IMG/VR virus record: IMGVR_UViG_3300047557_000428
Coordinates: 1 to 34,477 of that record
DNA from: a virus
Length of the DNA: 34,477 nucleotides
Strand: one strand, 5' to 3'
Position numbers and translations under genes: made by a program
Shown: positions 21,700-30,121 of the stretch, in pieces
Position numbering within the stretch: the first letter of the stretch is position 1
Layout of the letters: every line of letters starts with the position of its first letter
Notes under the pieces: model-generated
Seen by the model: only the letters and a program-made list of their open reading frames with translations
Told to the model about the DNA's origin: nothing
The model's database searches: none

Positions 21700-22898
21700 A
21701 AATCACCGTTAAAAAGGTCGCAGAACTAATTCCTTACGCTAATAACAGCCGCACTCATAGCGACGAACAGGTCGCACAAATTGCGGCAAGCATTAAGGAG
21801 TTTGGCTGGACTAACCCGATCCTGGTGGACGGAACGAACGGCATCATTGCGGGCCACGGCAGACTGATGGCAGCGCGAAAGCTCGGGCACGCGGAAGTGC
21901 CAACGATTGAGCTAAAAGACCTGACCGAGACCCAGCGCAAGGCATATATTATTGCCGATAACAAACTGGCCTTAAATGCAGGGTGGGACAATGACCTGCT
22001 GAAGCTGGAGTTTGATGAGCTGCAGGAGGTTGGGTTTGACTTGGAACTGACAGGTTTTACCCTGGACGAAATTGCCGCGCTGAATCCTGAAGAACTGACG
22101 GAAGGGCTAACGGATGAGGACGAAGCGCCGCCCGTTCCTGAAGAGCCTAAGACAAAGCCGGGTGATATTTACCAGTTGGGTAAGCACCGGCTGATGTGCG
22201 GTGATAGCACCAGCATTGAGGCTTTAGAGACGTTGTGTGATGGCCAGCCTGTGGATATGTGGCTGACTGACCCGCCATATAACGTTGCTTACGAGGGTGG
22301 CACAAAGGAAAAACTGACAATCAAAAACGACTCAATGGGCGACGACCAATTTCGGCAGTTTCTGCGAGACGCTTACACCGCTGCGGACGCCGTGATGAAA
22401 CCGGGCGCGGTGTTTTACATTTGGCACGCAGATTCAGAAGGTTACAACTTCCGGGGCGCGGCAAAGGACGCCGCCTGGATTGTTCGGCAATGCCTGATTT
22501 GGAAAAAGTCAAGTTTGGTGCTTGGTCGCCAAGATTATCAATGGCGGCACGAACCCTGCTTGTACGGGTGGAAAGAAGGCGCGGGGCATTTGTGGGCGTC
22601 TGACCGTAAACAGACCACCATCTTAGAGTTTGACAAGCCAGCCCGGAATGGCGAACACCCAACAATGAAGCCGGTGGCGTTGTTTGAATACCAAATGCTT
22701 AACAACACGAAAGGCGGCGACATTGTGTTGGATAGTTTTGGGGGCAGCGGCACAACGCTTATCGCGGCAGAAAAGAACGGACGTCAAGCCAGATTAATGG
22801 AACTAGACCCCAAATACTGCGACGTCATCGTCAAACGATGGGAAGATTTCACCGGCAAAAAAGCAGTTCTGTTGACCGAAGAACCACAAACGGCGTAA
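21696..22898 (+). CDS. ParB-domain/DNA methyltransferase fusion (beta-class N6/N4)
   Basis: The product is 400 aa. Residues 1-125 are a ParB/Srx-like domain ([20 protein letters not shown], and [12 protein letters not shown] at 49-60). Residues 155-400 are an N6-adenine/N4-cytosine methyltransferase: motif IV DPPY at 192-195, HPTMKP at 321-326 and the SAM-binding FGGSG at 348-352. Motif IV before motif I marks the beta class. No restriction enzyme is beside it, so it is an orphan enzyme, likely protecting phage DNA or marking sites. GTG is the start, coupled to the previous gene. The target sequence cannot be read from the protein. Confidence 0.9.
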   Translation: MKITVKKVAELIPYANNSRTHSDEQVAQIAASIKEFGWTNPILVDGTNGIIAGHGRLMAARKLGHAEVPTIELKDLTETQRKAYIIADNKLALNAGWDNDLLKLEFDELQEVGFDLELTGFTLDEIAALNPEELTEGLTDEDEAPPVPEEPKTKPGDIYQLGKHRLMCGDSTSIEALETLCDGQPVDMWLTDPPYNVAYEGGTKEKLTIKNDSMGDDQFRQFLRDAYTAADAVMKPGAVFYIWHADSEGYNFRGAAKDAAWIVRQCLIWKKSSLVLGRQDYQWRHEPCLYGWKEGAGHLWASDRKQTTILEFDKPARNGEHPTMKPVALFEYQMLNNTKGGDIVLDSFGGSGTTLIAAEKNGRQARLMELDPKYCDVIVKRWEDFTGKKAVLLTEEPQTA

Positions 22899-22901
22899 AC
22901 T
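22872..22901 (+). promoter_or_regulatory. Possible promoter for the packaging operon
   Basis: A -35-like ttgacc (22872-22877) and -10-like taaact (22896-22901), 18 bp apart, lie at the end of the methyltransferase gene ahead of the small terminase. The boxes are fair but not strong. Confidence 0.35.
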
Positions 22902-22925
22902 TTAGATACACTTCCCGTTTACAAA

Positions 22926-23261
22926 ATGCACGAGCATCAACCAACGGACAAAAACCGCAAGCTGGTAGAAAGCACCAGCGGGCTTGGTTTGCCGCAAGAT
23001 CAAATAGCGGTGCTGGTTGGCGTGGATGACAAAACCTTAAGAAAGCACTACCGCACGGAGCTGAACGCGGGAAAAGCCAAAGCGAACAGCAACATTGCCC
23101 AAACGCTTTACAACAAGGCTATGGCTGGTGATACGGCGAGTTTGATTTGGTGGTCAAAAGCCCAAATGAAGTGGTCGGAAACCATCAGGAACGAAGTTAC
23201 CGGCGCGGACGGAGAGCCGTTGCAGGGCATCCAGGTCACTTTTGTAAAGCCCAATGAGTAA
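22926..23261 (+). CDS. terS: Probable small terminase subunit
   Basis: The product is 111 aa. An N-terminal helix-turn-helix (STSGLGLPQDQIAVLVGVDD followed by TLRKHYRTEL) leads to helices KANSNIAQTLYNKAMAGDTA and a C-terminal strand. The layout and the place directly before the large terminase fit a TerS, which finds the packaging site. It overlaps TerL by eight bases. Assignment is by fold pattern and context. Confidence 0.75.
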   Translation: MHEHQPTDKNRKLVESTSGLGLPQDQIAVLVGVDDKTLRKHYRTELNAGKAKANSNIAQTLYNKAMAGDTASLIWWSKAQMKWSETIRNEVTGADGEPLQGIQVTFVKPNE

Positions 23262-24528
23262 CGTTGCCAAGGCCGAGTTTCCGGTCAAGCTGCAATGTCT
23301 ATTCAAACCCGCACGCTATAAAGTCCTGTACGGAGGCCGAGGCGGGGCAAAGTCATGGGGCGTTGCCAGGGCGCTTCTGATCTTGGGGGCGCAAAAGCCC
23401 CTGCGCGTACTGTGCGCCCGCGAATTCCAGACGTCCATCAAGGATTCCGTCCACAAACTGCTGTGTGACCAGATTCTTGCGTTGGGCTTGGAGAGTTTCT
23501 ACGAAATCACCCAGGCGCAAATACGGGGCGCAAACGGCAGCGAATTCAACTTCGTGGGCCTGAAAAACAACGTGGCGAACGTCAAGTCCTACGAAGGCGT
23601 GGACGTCTGCTGGGTGGAGGAAGCCCAAACCGTCAGCCGCCTGTCTTGGAACACGCTGATCCCCACCATCCGCAAGGAAGGCAGCGAAATCTGGATCACG
23701 TTCAACCCCGAGTTGGAGACCGACGAGACTTACCAGAGGTTTGTGGTCAGCCCGCCAGAGGGGTCGGTAGTCCAGAAGATCAACTGGTCGGACAACCCGT
23801 GGTTTCCTGACACGCTGAAGGTCGAAAAGGACGCTCTCAAGCACCGAGACCCAAATGCCTACAGAACGGTTTGGGAGGGCATGTGCCGCCAAACAGTCGA
23901 TGGGGCTATCTTTGCCCGCGAAATGCAGATGGCAGAGTTTGAAGGCCGCATTACCAGGGTGCCCTATGACGCCACCAAGCCCGTTCACACGATTTGGGAC
24001 TTGGGTTGGTCGGACGCCACCGCGATCTGGTTTCTGCAGTTTGTGGGCATGGAAACCCGCCTGATCCGGTACATCGAGGGCACGCAAAAGACCATCAGCG
24101 ACTACTTAGCGACCTTACAGACGTTTGGCTATATATATGACACGTTTTGGCTTCCCCATGACGCCGAGAACAAAACCTTGGCGGCAAACGGTAGAAGCAT
24201 TGAAGAAATCGTCCGTGCTGCAGGGCACAAAACTAGAATCCTGCCCCGCGTCCCGGTAGTCGACAGCATCAACGCTGCCCGCACGATATTTCGCGGGTGT
24301 TATTTTGACCGAGATAACTGCGCTGAAGGGCTGCAATGCCTGCGGCATTATCGGTACGAGGTCGACCCAGACAGCGGTCAATTCAGCCGCACTCCCCTGC
24401 ACGACCACTATTCACACGGGGCAGATGCTTTTAGAATGATTGGACTGATGGTGAACGAGCCAAGGAAGGTTCGCCCGCCAAAACCCAATGTTCAGCTATA
24501 CGCTGGGCAGCACTCTTGGATGGGGTAA
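23254..24528 (+). CDS. terL: Large terminase subunit (packaging ATPase-nuclease)
   Basis: The product is 424 aa. The ATPase half has Walker A GGRGGAKS at 27-34, Walker B VDVCWVEEA with Glu122, and the ITFNPE coupling motif at 149-153. The nuclease half has Asp249 in IWDLGWSDATAIW, Asp303 in PHDAENK and Asp391 in HGADAFR, the three acids of the RNase-H-like headful nuclease. It pumps DNA into the procapsid and cuts it. The sequence belongs to the Terminase_3 type. It is followed directly by the portal gene, as in P22. Confidence 0.95.
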   Translation: MSNVAKAEFPVKLQCLFKPARYKVLYGGRGGAKSWGVARALLILGAQKPLRVLCAREFQTSIKDSVHKLLCDQILALGLESFYEITQAQIRGANGSEFNFVGLKNNVANVKSYEGVDVCWVEEAQTVSRLSWNTLIPTIRKEGSEIWITFNPELETDETYQRFVVSPPEGSVVQKINWSDNPWFPDTLKVEKDALKHRDPNAYRTVWEGMCRQTVDGAIFAREMQMAEFEGRITRVPYDATKPVHTIWDLGWSDATAIWFLQFVGMETRLIRYIEGTQKTISDYLATLQTFGYIYDTFWLPHDAENKTLAANGRSIEEIVRAAGHKTRILPRVPVVDSINAARTIFRGCYFDRDNCAEGLQCLRHYRYEVDPDSGQFSRTPLHDHYSHGADAFRMIGLMVNEPRKVRPPKPNVQLYAGQHSWMG

Positions 24529-24530
24529 CT

Positions 24531-26660
24531 ATGGATGACGCCAGCCTGAGCGATTACGACCCGCGGATTGACAAGGCAAAGAAGTTCCTGAAGTTGGCAA
24601 ACGATGCCGACACCATGAACCGCCAAGAGGCTTTAGAAGATTTGAAGTTCGTCAACGGCGACCAATGGCCTGTTGAACTGCAAAACAGCCGAAACCTGGA
24701 ATCCCGTCCCGTCCTGACCATCAACAAGCTGGACGGATACTGCCGCCAGGTGGTCAACCAGATGCGCCAGCAGCGCCCCAGGGTCAAAGTCCACGGCGTC
24801 AACAACGAATCTGATGCCAAGGTCGCAGACGTCATCCAGGGAATCATTCGGCACATCGAGGTCAATTCCAACGCCGACAATGCCTACGACACCGCCGCGG
24901 ACTATGCGGTGCGTTGCGGTTGGGGATTCATTCGGGTACGGACGGACTACATCAGCGAGGACAGTTTTGAACAGGAAATCTTTATTGATCCTGTGGATAA
25001 CCCGTTCACCGTCTATTACGACATTAACTCGGTAGCACCGGACGGATCAGACGCTGAAGAATGTCTGATTACGATGATGATGCCGAAAAAGGTATTTAAA
25101 GACCTGTATCCCGGCGCAGAAGTAGACAGTTTCACCCAGCGGGGAACGGGCGACAGTCAGTCGGAATGGATCACCAAAGAGGACATTCGGATTGCCGAAT
25201 ACTTCTACACCGAGCGCCGCAAGACTGAGCTGGTGATGTTGAGCGACGGAACCACGGTGTTCAAGGAGGACTTGCCCAGCGAGGAAAGCATGGGTTCCGC
25301 GGGTATTTACGAGATTGACCGCCGCCCGACGTACCGCAAGTACATCCGGTATTGCAAGCTCACCGCCATAGAAATCCTTGAGGAAAAGGAATGGCCTGGT
25401 AAGTACATCCCCATCGTTCCGGTCTACGGGCGTCAAGTGGTGATTGGGGATAAGCGCAAGAAGTTTGGCATGGTGCGCCACGGCAAGGACGTCCAGCGCA
25501 TGTATAACTTCTGGCAGACGAGCCTGACCGAGTCTGTGGCGCTGGCACCGAAGGCCAAATGGTTGCTTGCGGAGGGTCAGGACGAGGGCCACGAAGGGGA
25601 TTGGGCGCAAGCCAACGTCAAGTCGCTGCCTGTCCTGAAATACAAACAGACCGACATTGAGGGCAGGCCCGCCCCGACCCCGTCGCGTCTGCAGCCTGAG
25701 CCGCCGCCTGCGGGGATTCTTGCTGCAGCCGCCACCATCGATGACGACATTAAGACCCTGATGGGCATATTTGACCCGGCTCAACTGAAGCAGGGCAACA
25801 TCAGCGGCAAAGCGCTTAACGGTCAGGTTCAGCAGATGGATTTGACCAACTTTGACTTCTACGACAACCTGACCAAGTCCATTGCCCACATCGGGAAGGT
25901 GTGCCTAGACCTGATCCCGAAGATTTACGACACCCACCGGGTCATGCGAATCATTGGGCAGGACGGGAAACCGGACATGGTTCAGATCAACCAGCGCGTG
26001 CAGGAAAACGGCGTCTGGAAGGTACTAAATGACGTCACCGTGGGCAAATATGACGTCGTGATGGAAACCGGCCCAGGCTACAACTCCAAGCGGGAAGCCG
26101 CGGTGGAGGCCATGATGCCGCTGGTGGGGGCTAATGAGAAGCTGTTTGAGGTCGCGGGGGACTTGGTGTTCCGCAACATGGATTTCCCTGGCGCGGACAT
26201 TATTGCCGACCGCCTTGCCGCGATTAATCCGTTGGCGCAGATCGATGAGAAATCGGACGTCCCGCCGCAAGTCCAGATGCAGCTGATGCAGAGCAAACAG
26301 CAAATGGATCAAATGGCCCGCCAGATTCAGGGGCTGCAGATGACCATTAAGCAGCGCCAGGATATTGAACAGGTCAGGCAGGATGCGGAGACCAAGCGCA
26401 AACTCATGGACGTCACCGCACGGGCGCATAACACCGAAACGATGGCAGAGGTCAGAGTTAATGACCAAAACACCCGTGCCATTACCAGCCAGAACAAGAT
26501 GGAAATCGAGGCAATCATGGAGTTGCTGGTGCGCCATATGGACACCGCCCAACTGAATGCTGAGATTGACCGTCGCAACCAAGAACAAGCCCGCGCTATG
26601 GCATTTGCCGTGCAGGATATTGAGCAGGCGGGCAACCCGTTTAGGCAATTGACGCAATAA
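24531..26660 (+). CDS. P22-type portal protein
   Basis: The product is 709 aa; P22 gp1 is 725. Residues 1-400 carry the P22-type portal core (RPVLTINKLDGYCRQVVNQM, then DYAVRCGWGFIRV and DPVDNPFTVYYDIN, later YNFWQTSLTESVALAPKAKW). The last 130 residues are Gln-rich helix (QLMQSKQQMDQMARQIQGLQ), matching the long barrel helix of P22 gp1 that reaches into the head. The ATG at 24531 is preferred over a TTG at 24516. The portal forms the 12-fold DNA entry ring. Confidence 0.92.
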   Translation: MDDASLSDYDPRIDKAKKFLKLANDADTMNRQEALEDLKFVNGDQWPVELQNSRNLESRPVLTINKLDGYCRQVVNQMRQQRPRVKVHGVNNESDAKVADVIQGIIRHIEVNSNADNAYDTAADYAVRCGWGFIRVRTDYISEDSFEQEIFIDPVDNPFTVYYDINSVAPDGSDAEECLITMMMPKKVFKDLYPGAEVDSFTQRGTGDSQSEWITKEDIRIAEYFYTERRKTELVMLSDGTTVFKEDLPSEESMGSAGIYEIDRRPTYRKYIRYCKLTAIEILEEKEWPGKYIPIVPVYGRQVVIGDKRKKFGMVRHGKDVQRMYNFWQTSLTESVALAPKAKWLLAEGQDEGHEGDWAQANVKSLPVLKYKQTDIEGRPAPTPSRLQPEPPPAGILAAAATIDDDIKTLMGIFDPAQLKQGNISGKALNGQVQQMDLTNFDFYDNLTKSIAHIGKVCLDLIPKIYDTHRVMRIIGQDGKPDMVQINQRVQENGVWKVLNDVTVGKYDVVMETGPGYNSKREAAVEAMMPLVGANEKLFEVAGDLVFRNMDFPGADIIADRLAAINPLAQIDEKSDVPPQVQMQLMQSKQQMDQMARQIQGLQMTIKQRQDIEQVRQDAETKRKLMDVTARAHNTETMAEVRVNDQNTRAITSQNKMEIEAIMELLVRHMDTAQLNAEIDRRNQEQARAMAFAVQDIEQAGNPFRQLTQ

Positions 26661-26677
26661 ACGGGGTCGGATATATT
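26649..26677 (+). promoter_or_regulatory. Strong promoter before scaffold and coat genes
   Basis: A -35 ttgacg (26649-26654) and a -10 tatatt (26672-26677) are exactly 17 bp apart. The -35 box lies over the last codons of the portal gene. Transcription would start near 26684, just before the hairpin at 26690. It would raise expression of scaffold and coat, the most abundant products. Confidence 0.72.
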
Positions 26678-26689
26678 TTGCAAACCTTA

Positions 26690-26706
26690 CCCGTGAGGTA
26701 CACGGG
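26690..26706 (+). other. 5' leader hairpin before the scaffold gene
   Basis: A perfect 6-bp stem cccgtg/cacggg with loop aggta lies about 20 bases ahead of the scaffold ATG and right after the expected transcript start. An outer pairing tttgc (26677-26681) with gcaaa (26707-26711) is possible but would need unpaired bases. No T tract follows. It may stabilise the message. Confidence 0.6.
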
Positions 26707-26726
26707 GCAAATTCTTAGGGAAACCT

Positions 26727-27632
26727 ATGTCAGACAAACAGGCTTCGTCAGTATTGACAAGCGAAAATGCAGCGGAGTTTTATGCAGAAAGATTAGGTTT
26801 AGCTGAACCTGAGCCGCAACCTGAGGCGACGGAGGAACCCGTAGCGGAGTCCGTCGAGCCAGAAGTTGCGCCAGAACAGAGTGAACCTAAGGAAGCAGAT
26901 ACCGCAAAACCGCAGGAGGAACGCAAACAGAATCCTAAACTTGAGAAACGGTTTTCCGAGATAACCAAGCAACGCGAAGAAGCGCGGGCCGAGGCCCAGC
27001 GGGAGCGCGAAGCAAGGGAACAACTGGAAAAGCGTCTGCAAGACCTTGAAAAGAAGGCGCAGCCCATCCCGGCGTTGCCAACCGTCGAACAAGAACCGCA
27101 GCCGCAGCAATTCCAGGATGCTTTTGAATACGCAAAGGCACTCACGGATTACCGCGTCGAGCAGCGTCTAGCGCAAGAGAAGGCGGCAGAAGCACAGGCA
27201 AGAGCACAAGCGGAGCAGCAAAAGGTAATCAATTCCTGGCTGCAACGAGTTGAAGCGGCGAAAGCGGAGCTACCGGACTTTGATGCAATGCTGGCAAGTG
27301 CAAGTAACGTCCCCGTTCCTGACCACATCAGGGATGCCATGCTCACCAGCGAGGTCGGCCCTAAACTGCTGTACCACTTTGCTGAGAATCCGGACGTCAT
27401 CAAGCGTTTGTCAGAACTGCAGCCCATCAGGGCGCTTGCTGAACTAGGAAAACTGGAAGCGCGATTTGAGGCTAAACCCGAGAAACCACCTGTGGCAAAG
27501 AGTAAAGCACCTGATCCGATTCAGCCCATCCGAGCGAATGGAAAGGCCGATTTGCCGTTGACCTCCGATGGAGAATTCCACGGTACATATCAAGCCTGGA
27601 AAGAGGCGCGGAAGTCTGGAAAGATCAGATAA
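26727..27632 (+). CDS. Scaffolding protein (P22 gp8-like)
   Basis: The product is 301 aa; P22 gp8 is 303. It is highly charged, with a Pro/Glu-rich acidic start, a long helix (REEARAEAQREREAREQLEK, then further Glu/Ala/Gln heptads) and a basic end YQAWKEARKSGKIR. The basic C-terminus is the coat-binding part in P22. The position between portal and coat is diagnostic. It guides coat assembly and leaves the head before packaging. Confidence 0.82.
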   Translation: MSDKQASSVLTSENAAEFYAERLGLAEPEPQPEATEEPVAESVEPEVAPEQSEPKEADTAKPQEERKQNPKLEKRFSEITKQREEARAEAQREREAREQLEKRLQDLEKKAQPIPALPTVEQEPQPQQFQDAFEYAKALTDYRVEQRLAQEKAAEAQARAQAEQQKVINSWLQRVEAAKAELPDFDAMLASASNVPVPDHIRDAMLTSEVGPKLLYHFAENPDVIKRLSELQPIRALAELGKLEARFEAKPEKPPVAKSKAPDPIQPIRANGKADLPLTSDGEFHGTYQAWKEARKSGKIR

Positions 27633-27656
27633 CCCTAATCTTTTTGGAGTCTCGAA

Positions 27657-28895
27657 ATGGCAAACCAATTGCTAACTATCTCCAAGATCACCAACGAAGC
27701 GTTGATGGTCTTGGAAAACGAACTGACCTTCACCTCGGAGGTCGACCGCAACTATGACGACCAATTTGCGGTTGTCGGCGCAAAGATCGGTAACACGGTC
27801 AACGTCCGTCGCCCTGGTCGCTTCATCGGCACCACCGGCCCTGCGCTGAACGTTGAAGATTTCAACGAAACCAGCGTGCCCGTGACCCTGAGTACGCAAT
27901 TCCACGTTGACACGCAGTTCACCACCCAAGACCTGGCCCTGTCGCTGGATATGTTCTCGGATCGCGTGTTGAAGCCCGCTGTTGCCGCTATTGCCAACAA
28001 GATTGACCGCGATGGTCTGTCTATGGCATCGCTGCAGACCGCCAACATCGTTGGTACTGCTGGCACCCCGCCGAGCGACCTCATCACCTACCTGACCGCC
28101 CAGGCTTACCTGGACGCCGAAGGTGCCCCGCGTGATGGTCGACGTTCGTGCATCGTTGAGCCGTTCACCTCGGCTACCATCGTCAACGCCCTGAAGGGTC
28201 TGTTCAATCCCCAGACGGAGATTTCTGAGCAGTACAAGAAGGGTCTGATGGGCCGTGATTCCGGTGGCATGAACTGGAAGATGGATCAGAACGTGGTTTC
28301 TCAGACCTTTGGTTCGTTTGCTGGTACTGCTACCAACAACACGACCACCGGCACGGGTTTCCTGACTTCTGGTTGGGCCTCAAGCAGCACCATCAGCATT
28401 ACCGCTACTGGCGCTGTGAGCCTGAACGCTGGCGACGTCATCACCATTGATGGTGTGTACGCTGTCAACCCGCAGAACCGCCAAGCCTACGGCAGCAACA
28501 AGCTCCGTAACTTTGTGGTAAAGCAGGCCGTTTCTGGCACGGGCACTACGCTGTCTGTTGTGGTTAGCCCCGCGGTGATTACCGCTGGTCAATTCCAGAA
28601 CGTCAGCATCCCCACGACCAGCTCGACCGCTACCGTCAACTTCTTCAACAAGACGGGCGCTGTTTCGCCGCAGAACATCATCATGCACCGCAATGCGTTC
28701 ACGCTTGCATGTGCTGATCTGGAACTGCCCGAAGGCGTGCATTTTGCTGGTCGCGCTTCCGACAAGGAAATCGGCCTGTCGATGCGTGTGGTTCGTCAGT
28801 ACACCATCAATAACGATTCGATCCCGACCCGTATTGATGTGCTGTATGGCTGGGCACCGCTATATCCGGAACTTGCTTGCCGCGTGGCAGCGTAA
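27657..28895 (+). CDS. Major capsid (coat) protein, P22 gp5-like
   Basis: The product is 412 aa; P22 gp5 is 430. The N-terminus MANQLLTISKITNEALMVLE, then GNTVNVRRPGRF, FHVDTQFTTQDLALSLDMFS and DRVLKPAVAAIANKID match the P22 coat family (HK97 fold with an inserted domain). Residues about 220-320 are Ser/Thr/Gly-rich beta sequence, the place of the I-domain or a similar insert. A good GGAG site lies upstream. It forms the icosahedral shell. Confidence 0.93.
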   Translation: MANQLLTISKITNEALMVLENELTFTSEVDRNYDDQFAVVGAKIGNTVNVRRPGRFIGTTGPALNVEDFNETSVPVTLSTQFHVDTQFTTQDLALSLDMFSDRVLKPAVAAIANKIDRDGLSMASLQTANIVGTAGTPPSDLITYLTAQAYLDAEGAPRDGRRSCIVEPFTSATIVNALKGLFNPQTEISEQYKKGLMGRDSGGMNWKMDQNVVSQTFGSFAGTATNNTTTGTGFLTSGWASSSTISITATGAVSLNAGDVITIDGVYAVNPQNRQAYGSNKLRNFVVKQAVSGTGTTLSVVVSPAVITAGQFQNVSIPTTSSTATVNFFNKTGAVSPQNIIMHRNAFTLACADLELPEGVHFAGRASDKEIGLSMRVVRQYTINNDSIPTRIDVLYGWAPLYPELACRVAA

Positions 28896-28913
28896 ATTAG
28901 GAGGGACTCAAAA

Positions 28914-29333
28914 ATGTCTAATCCTGGGCCAGCAACTACTACCAGCACCCACCCGTCAAACCTGGGCACCAACCAAGCGCTGCGCCTTCTGGCATCCGCG
29001 CAAGGTGTGAGCCTGGGCCAAACTGGTGATGCTGCAACCCTGCCGATCAACAACAGCACGACGTACTCGGTTTACCAAGTCATCGTGACCAACGCATCGG
29101 CAGATGTATCCACCGGCTACGTTGGCGTGTTTACGGCACCTTCTGGTGGCGGCACGGCAATTGTGTCCAACGCTGTCCTGACCGGCGTTACCGGCAGCAC
29201 CGTGGTGTCGCAGCGCACCGTGGCCTCGACCGCAGCACAGACCGCACAGAACCTGTATCTGAGGGTCGGCACTGCAGTAACTGGCACGGTTGACGTTTAT
29301 GTCTTTGGGTACGATTTCAGCCAATCGTCCTGA
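28914..29333 (+). CDS. Possible head decoration or minor structural protein
   Basis: The product is 139 aa with a strong AGGAGG site (28899-28904). It is Ser/Thr/Ala/Gly-rich beta sequence, starting MSNPGPATTTSTHPSNLGTN with YSVYQVIVTNASADVSTGYV in the middle, and has no Cys. It comes 19 bases after the coat gene and just before a terminator, so it would be made together with the coat. A decoration protein is the likeliest role, but this is context only. Confidence 0.6.
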   Translation: MSNPGPATTTSTHPSNLGTNQALRLLASAQGVSLGQTGDAATLPINNSTTYSVYQVIVTNASADVSTGYVGVFTAPSGGGTAIVSNAVLTGVTGSTVVSQRTVASTAAQTAQNLYLRVGTAVTGTVDVYVFGYDFSQSS

Positions 29334-29356
29334 TTGACATGACGCACTAGGGAAAG

Positions 29357-29384
29357 GCCACCTTCCACAAGAGGGTGGCTTTTT
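29357..29384 (+). terminator. Terminator after the coat operon
   Basis: A stem gccacc/ggtggc (29357-29362 with 29374-29379) is followed directly by five T. It follows the stop at 29333 and separates head genes from the fibre cassette. Confidence 0.8.
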
Positions 29385-29397
29385 CTCTTGTAAACGC

Positions 29398-29403
29398 TAC
29401 AAT
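29398..29403 (+). promoter_or_regulatory. -10-like box before the fibre cassette
   Basis: The hexamer tacaat lies 27 bases upstream of the GTG at 29430, with only a weak -35-like gtggct 17 bp before it. It would restart transcription just after the terminator. Confidence 0.3.
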
Positions 29404-29429
29404 TTATTGACTTTTTAAGGGGCACGATA

Positions 29430-29765
29430 GTGATTTCCCAATCCTTCCGCATTGTCGGGCAGACCACCAAATTGAGCGTCACGGATACTGGAGTGACCTC
29501 GGGTCTTATTAAGCCCACATCACCCGACCAAACGAACTACGCAGCATTTCTGAACACCGGCACAAACCCGTGTGCTATTACGTTCAGCATTAATGATGCA
29601 GGCGTAGATGCCACGTTGCCTGCTACCAACCCAGGCGATTTTGTGCTACCTGGTGGGATGATTCAGCCGGTTGCCATTGTGGTTCCTGCAGTCCCGTATT
29701 ACGTTGCTGCAATCACCGCAACCAGCGAAACCGCAACCCTTTATGTGACTCCGGTGGGGAACTGA
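29430..29765 (+). CDS. Small beta-rich virion protein, unknown function
   Basis: The product is 111 aa from a GTG with AAGGGG upstream (29417-29422). It contains SFRIVGQTTKLSVTDTGVTS, then NPCAITFSINDAGVDATLPA and a hydrophobic end strand YYVAAITATSETATLYVTPV. It looks like a small beta-sandwich. It is the first gene of the fibre cassette and is probably structural. It is not recognised. Confidence 0.65.
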   Translation: MISQSFRIVGQTTKLSVTDTGVTSGLIKPTSPDQTNYAAFLNTGTNPCAITFSINDAGVDATLPATNPGDFVLPGGMIQPVAIVVPAVPYYVAAITATSETATLYVTPVGN

Positions 29766-29766
29766 C

Positions 29767-30120
29767 ATGGGATACACCAACCAGGTTGCGTCAACACAGA
29801 CCACAAATATCGTCCCCGTGCAGGCTGCGTTTAACAGCGCAGGCGTCTGTACCGGACTGATCGGCCCAGGCGGGGCGGTGTTTCTGCCGCCGCTGTCTCC
29901 GTCGGTGATTGGTGGCAAGACCACAATTACCGCTGCGACAGGCACAAAAACGGTTACAAACGCGAATGTGACTACCGCAAGCGTGGTGGTAGCGACGGTG
30001 GCAACGTTGGACGATACGCTGACGTCAGTTCGTGTGGTTGTCGGCAACGGATCGTTCACGATCACCGGAAATACCGATGCGACTGCAACCACCACGATTA
30101 ATTACATCATCGTGAACTGA
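29767..30120 (+). CDS. Fibre-cassette protein with shared N-terminal module
   Basis: The product is 117 aa. Its first 45 residues (GYTNQVASTQTTNIVPVQAA, then CTGLIGPGGAVFLPPLSPS) resemble the start of the 860-aa fibre gene that follows. The rest is a Thr/Val-rich beta protein. It starts one base after the previous stop. The shared start suggests that both proteins attach to the same virion site. Confidence 0.65.
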   Translation: MGYTNQVASTQTTNIVPVQAAFNSAGVCTGLIGPGGAVFLPPLSPSVIGGKTTITAATGTKTVTNANVTTASVVVATVATLDDTLTSVRVVVGNGSFTITGNTDATATTTINYIIVN

Positions 30121-30121
30121 A

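Noticed and set aside
25047-25889. Reverse frame of 280 codons inside the portal gene
   Set aside because: Shadow of the portal codons; no family resemblance and no promoter or ribosome site.
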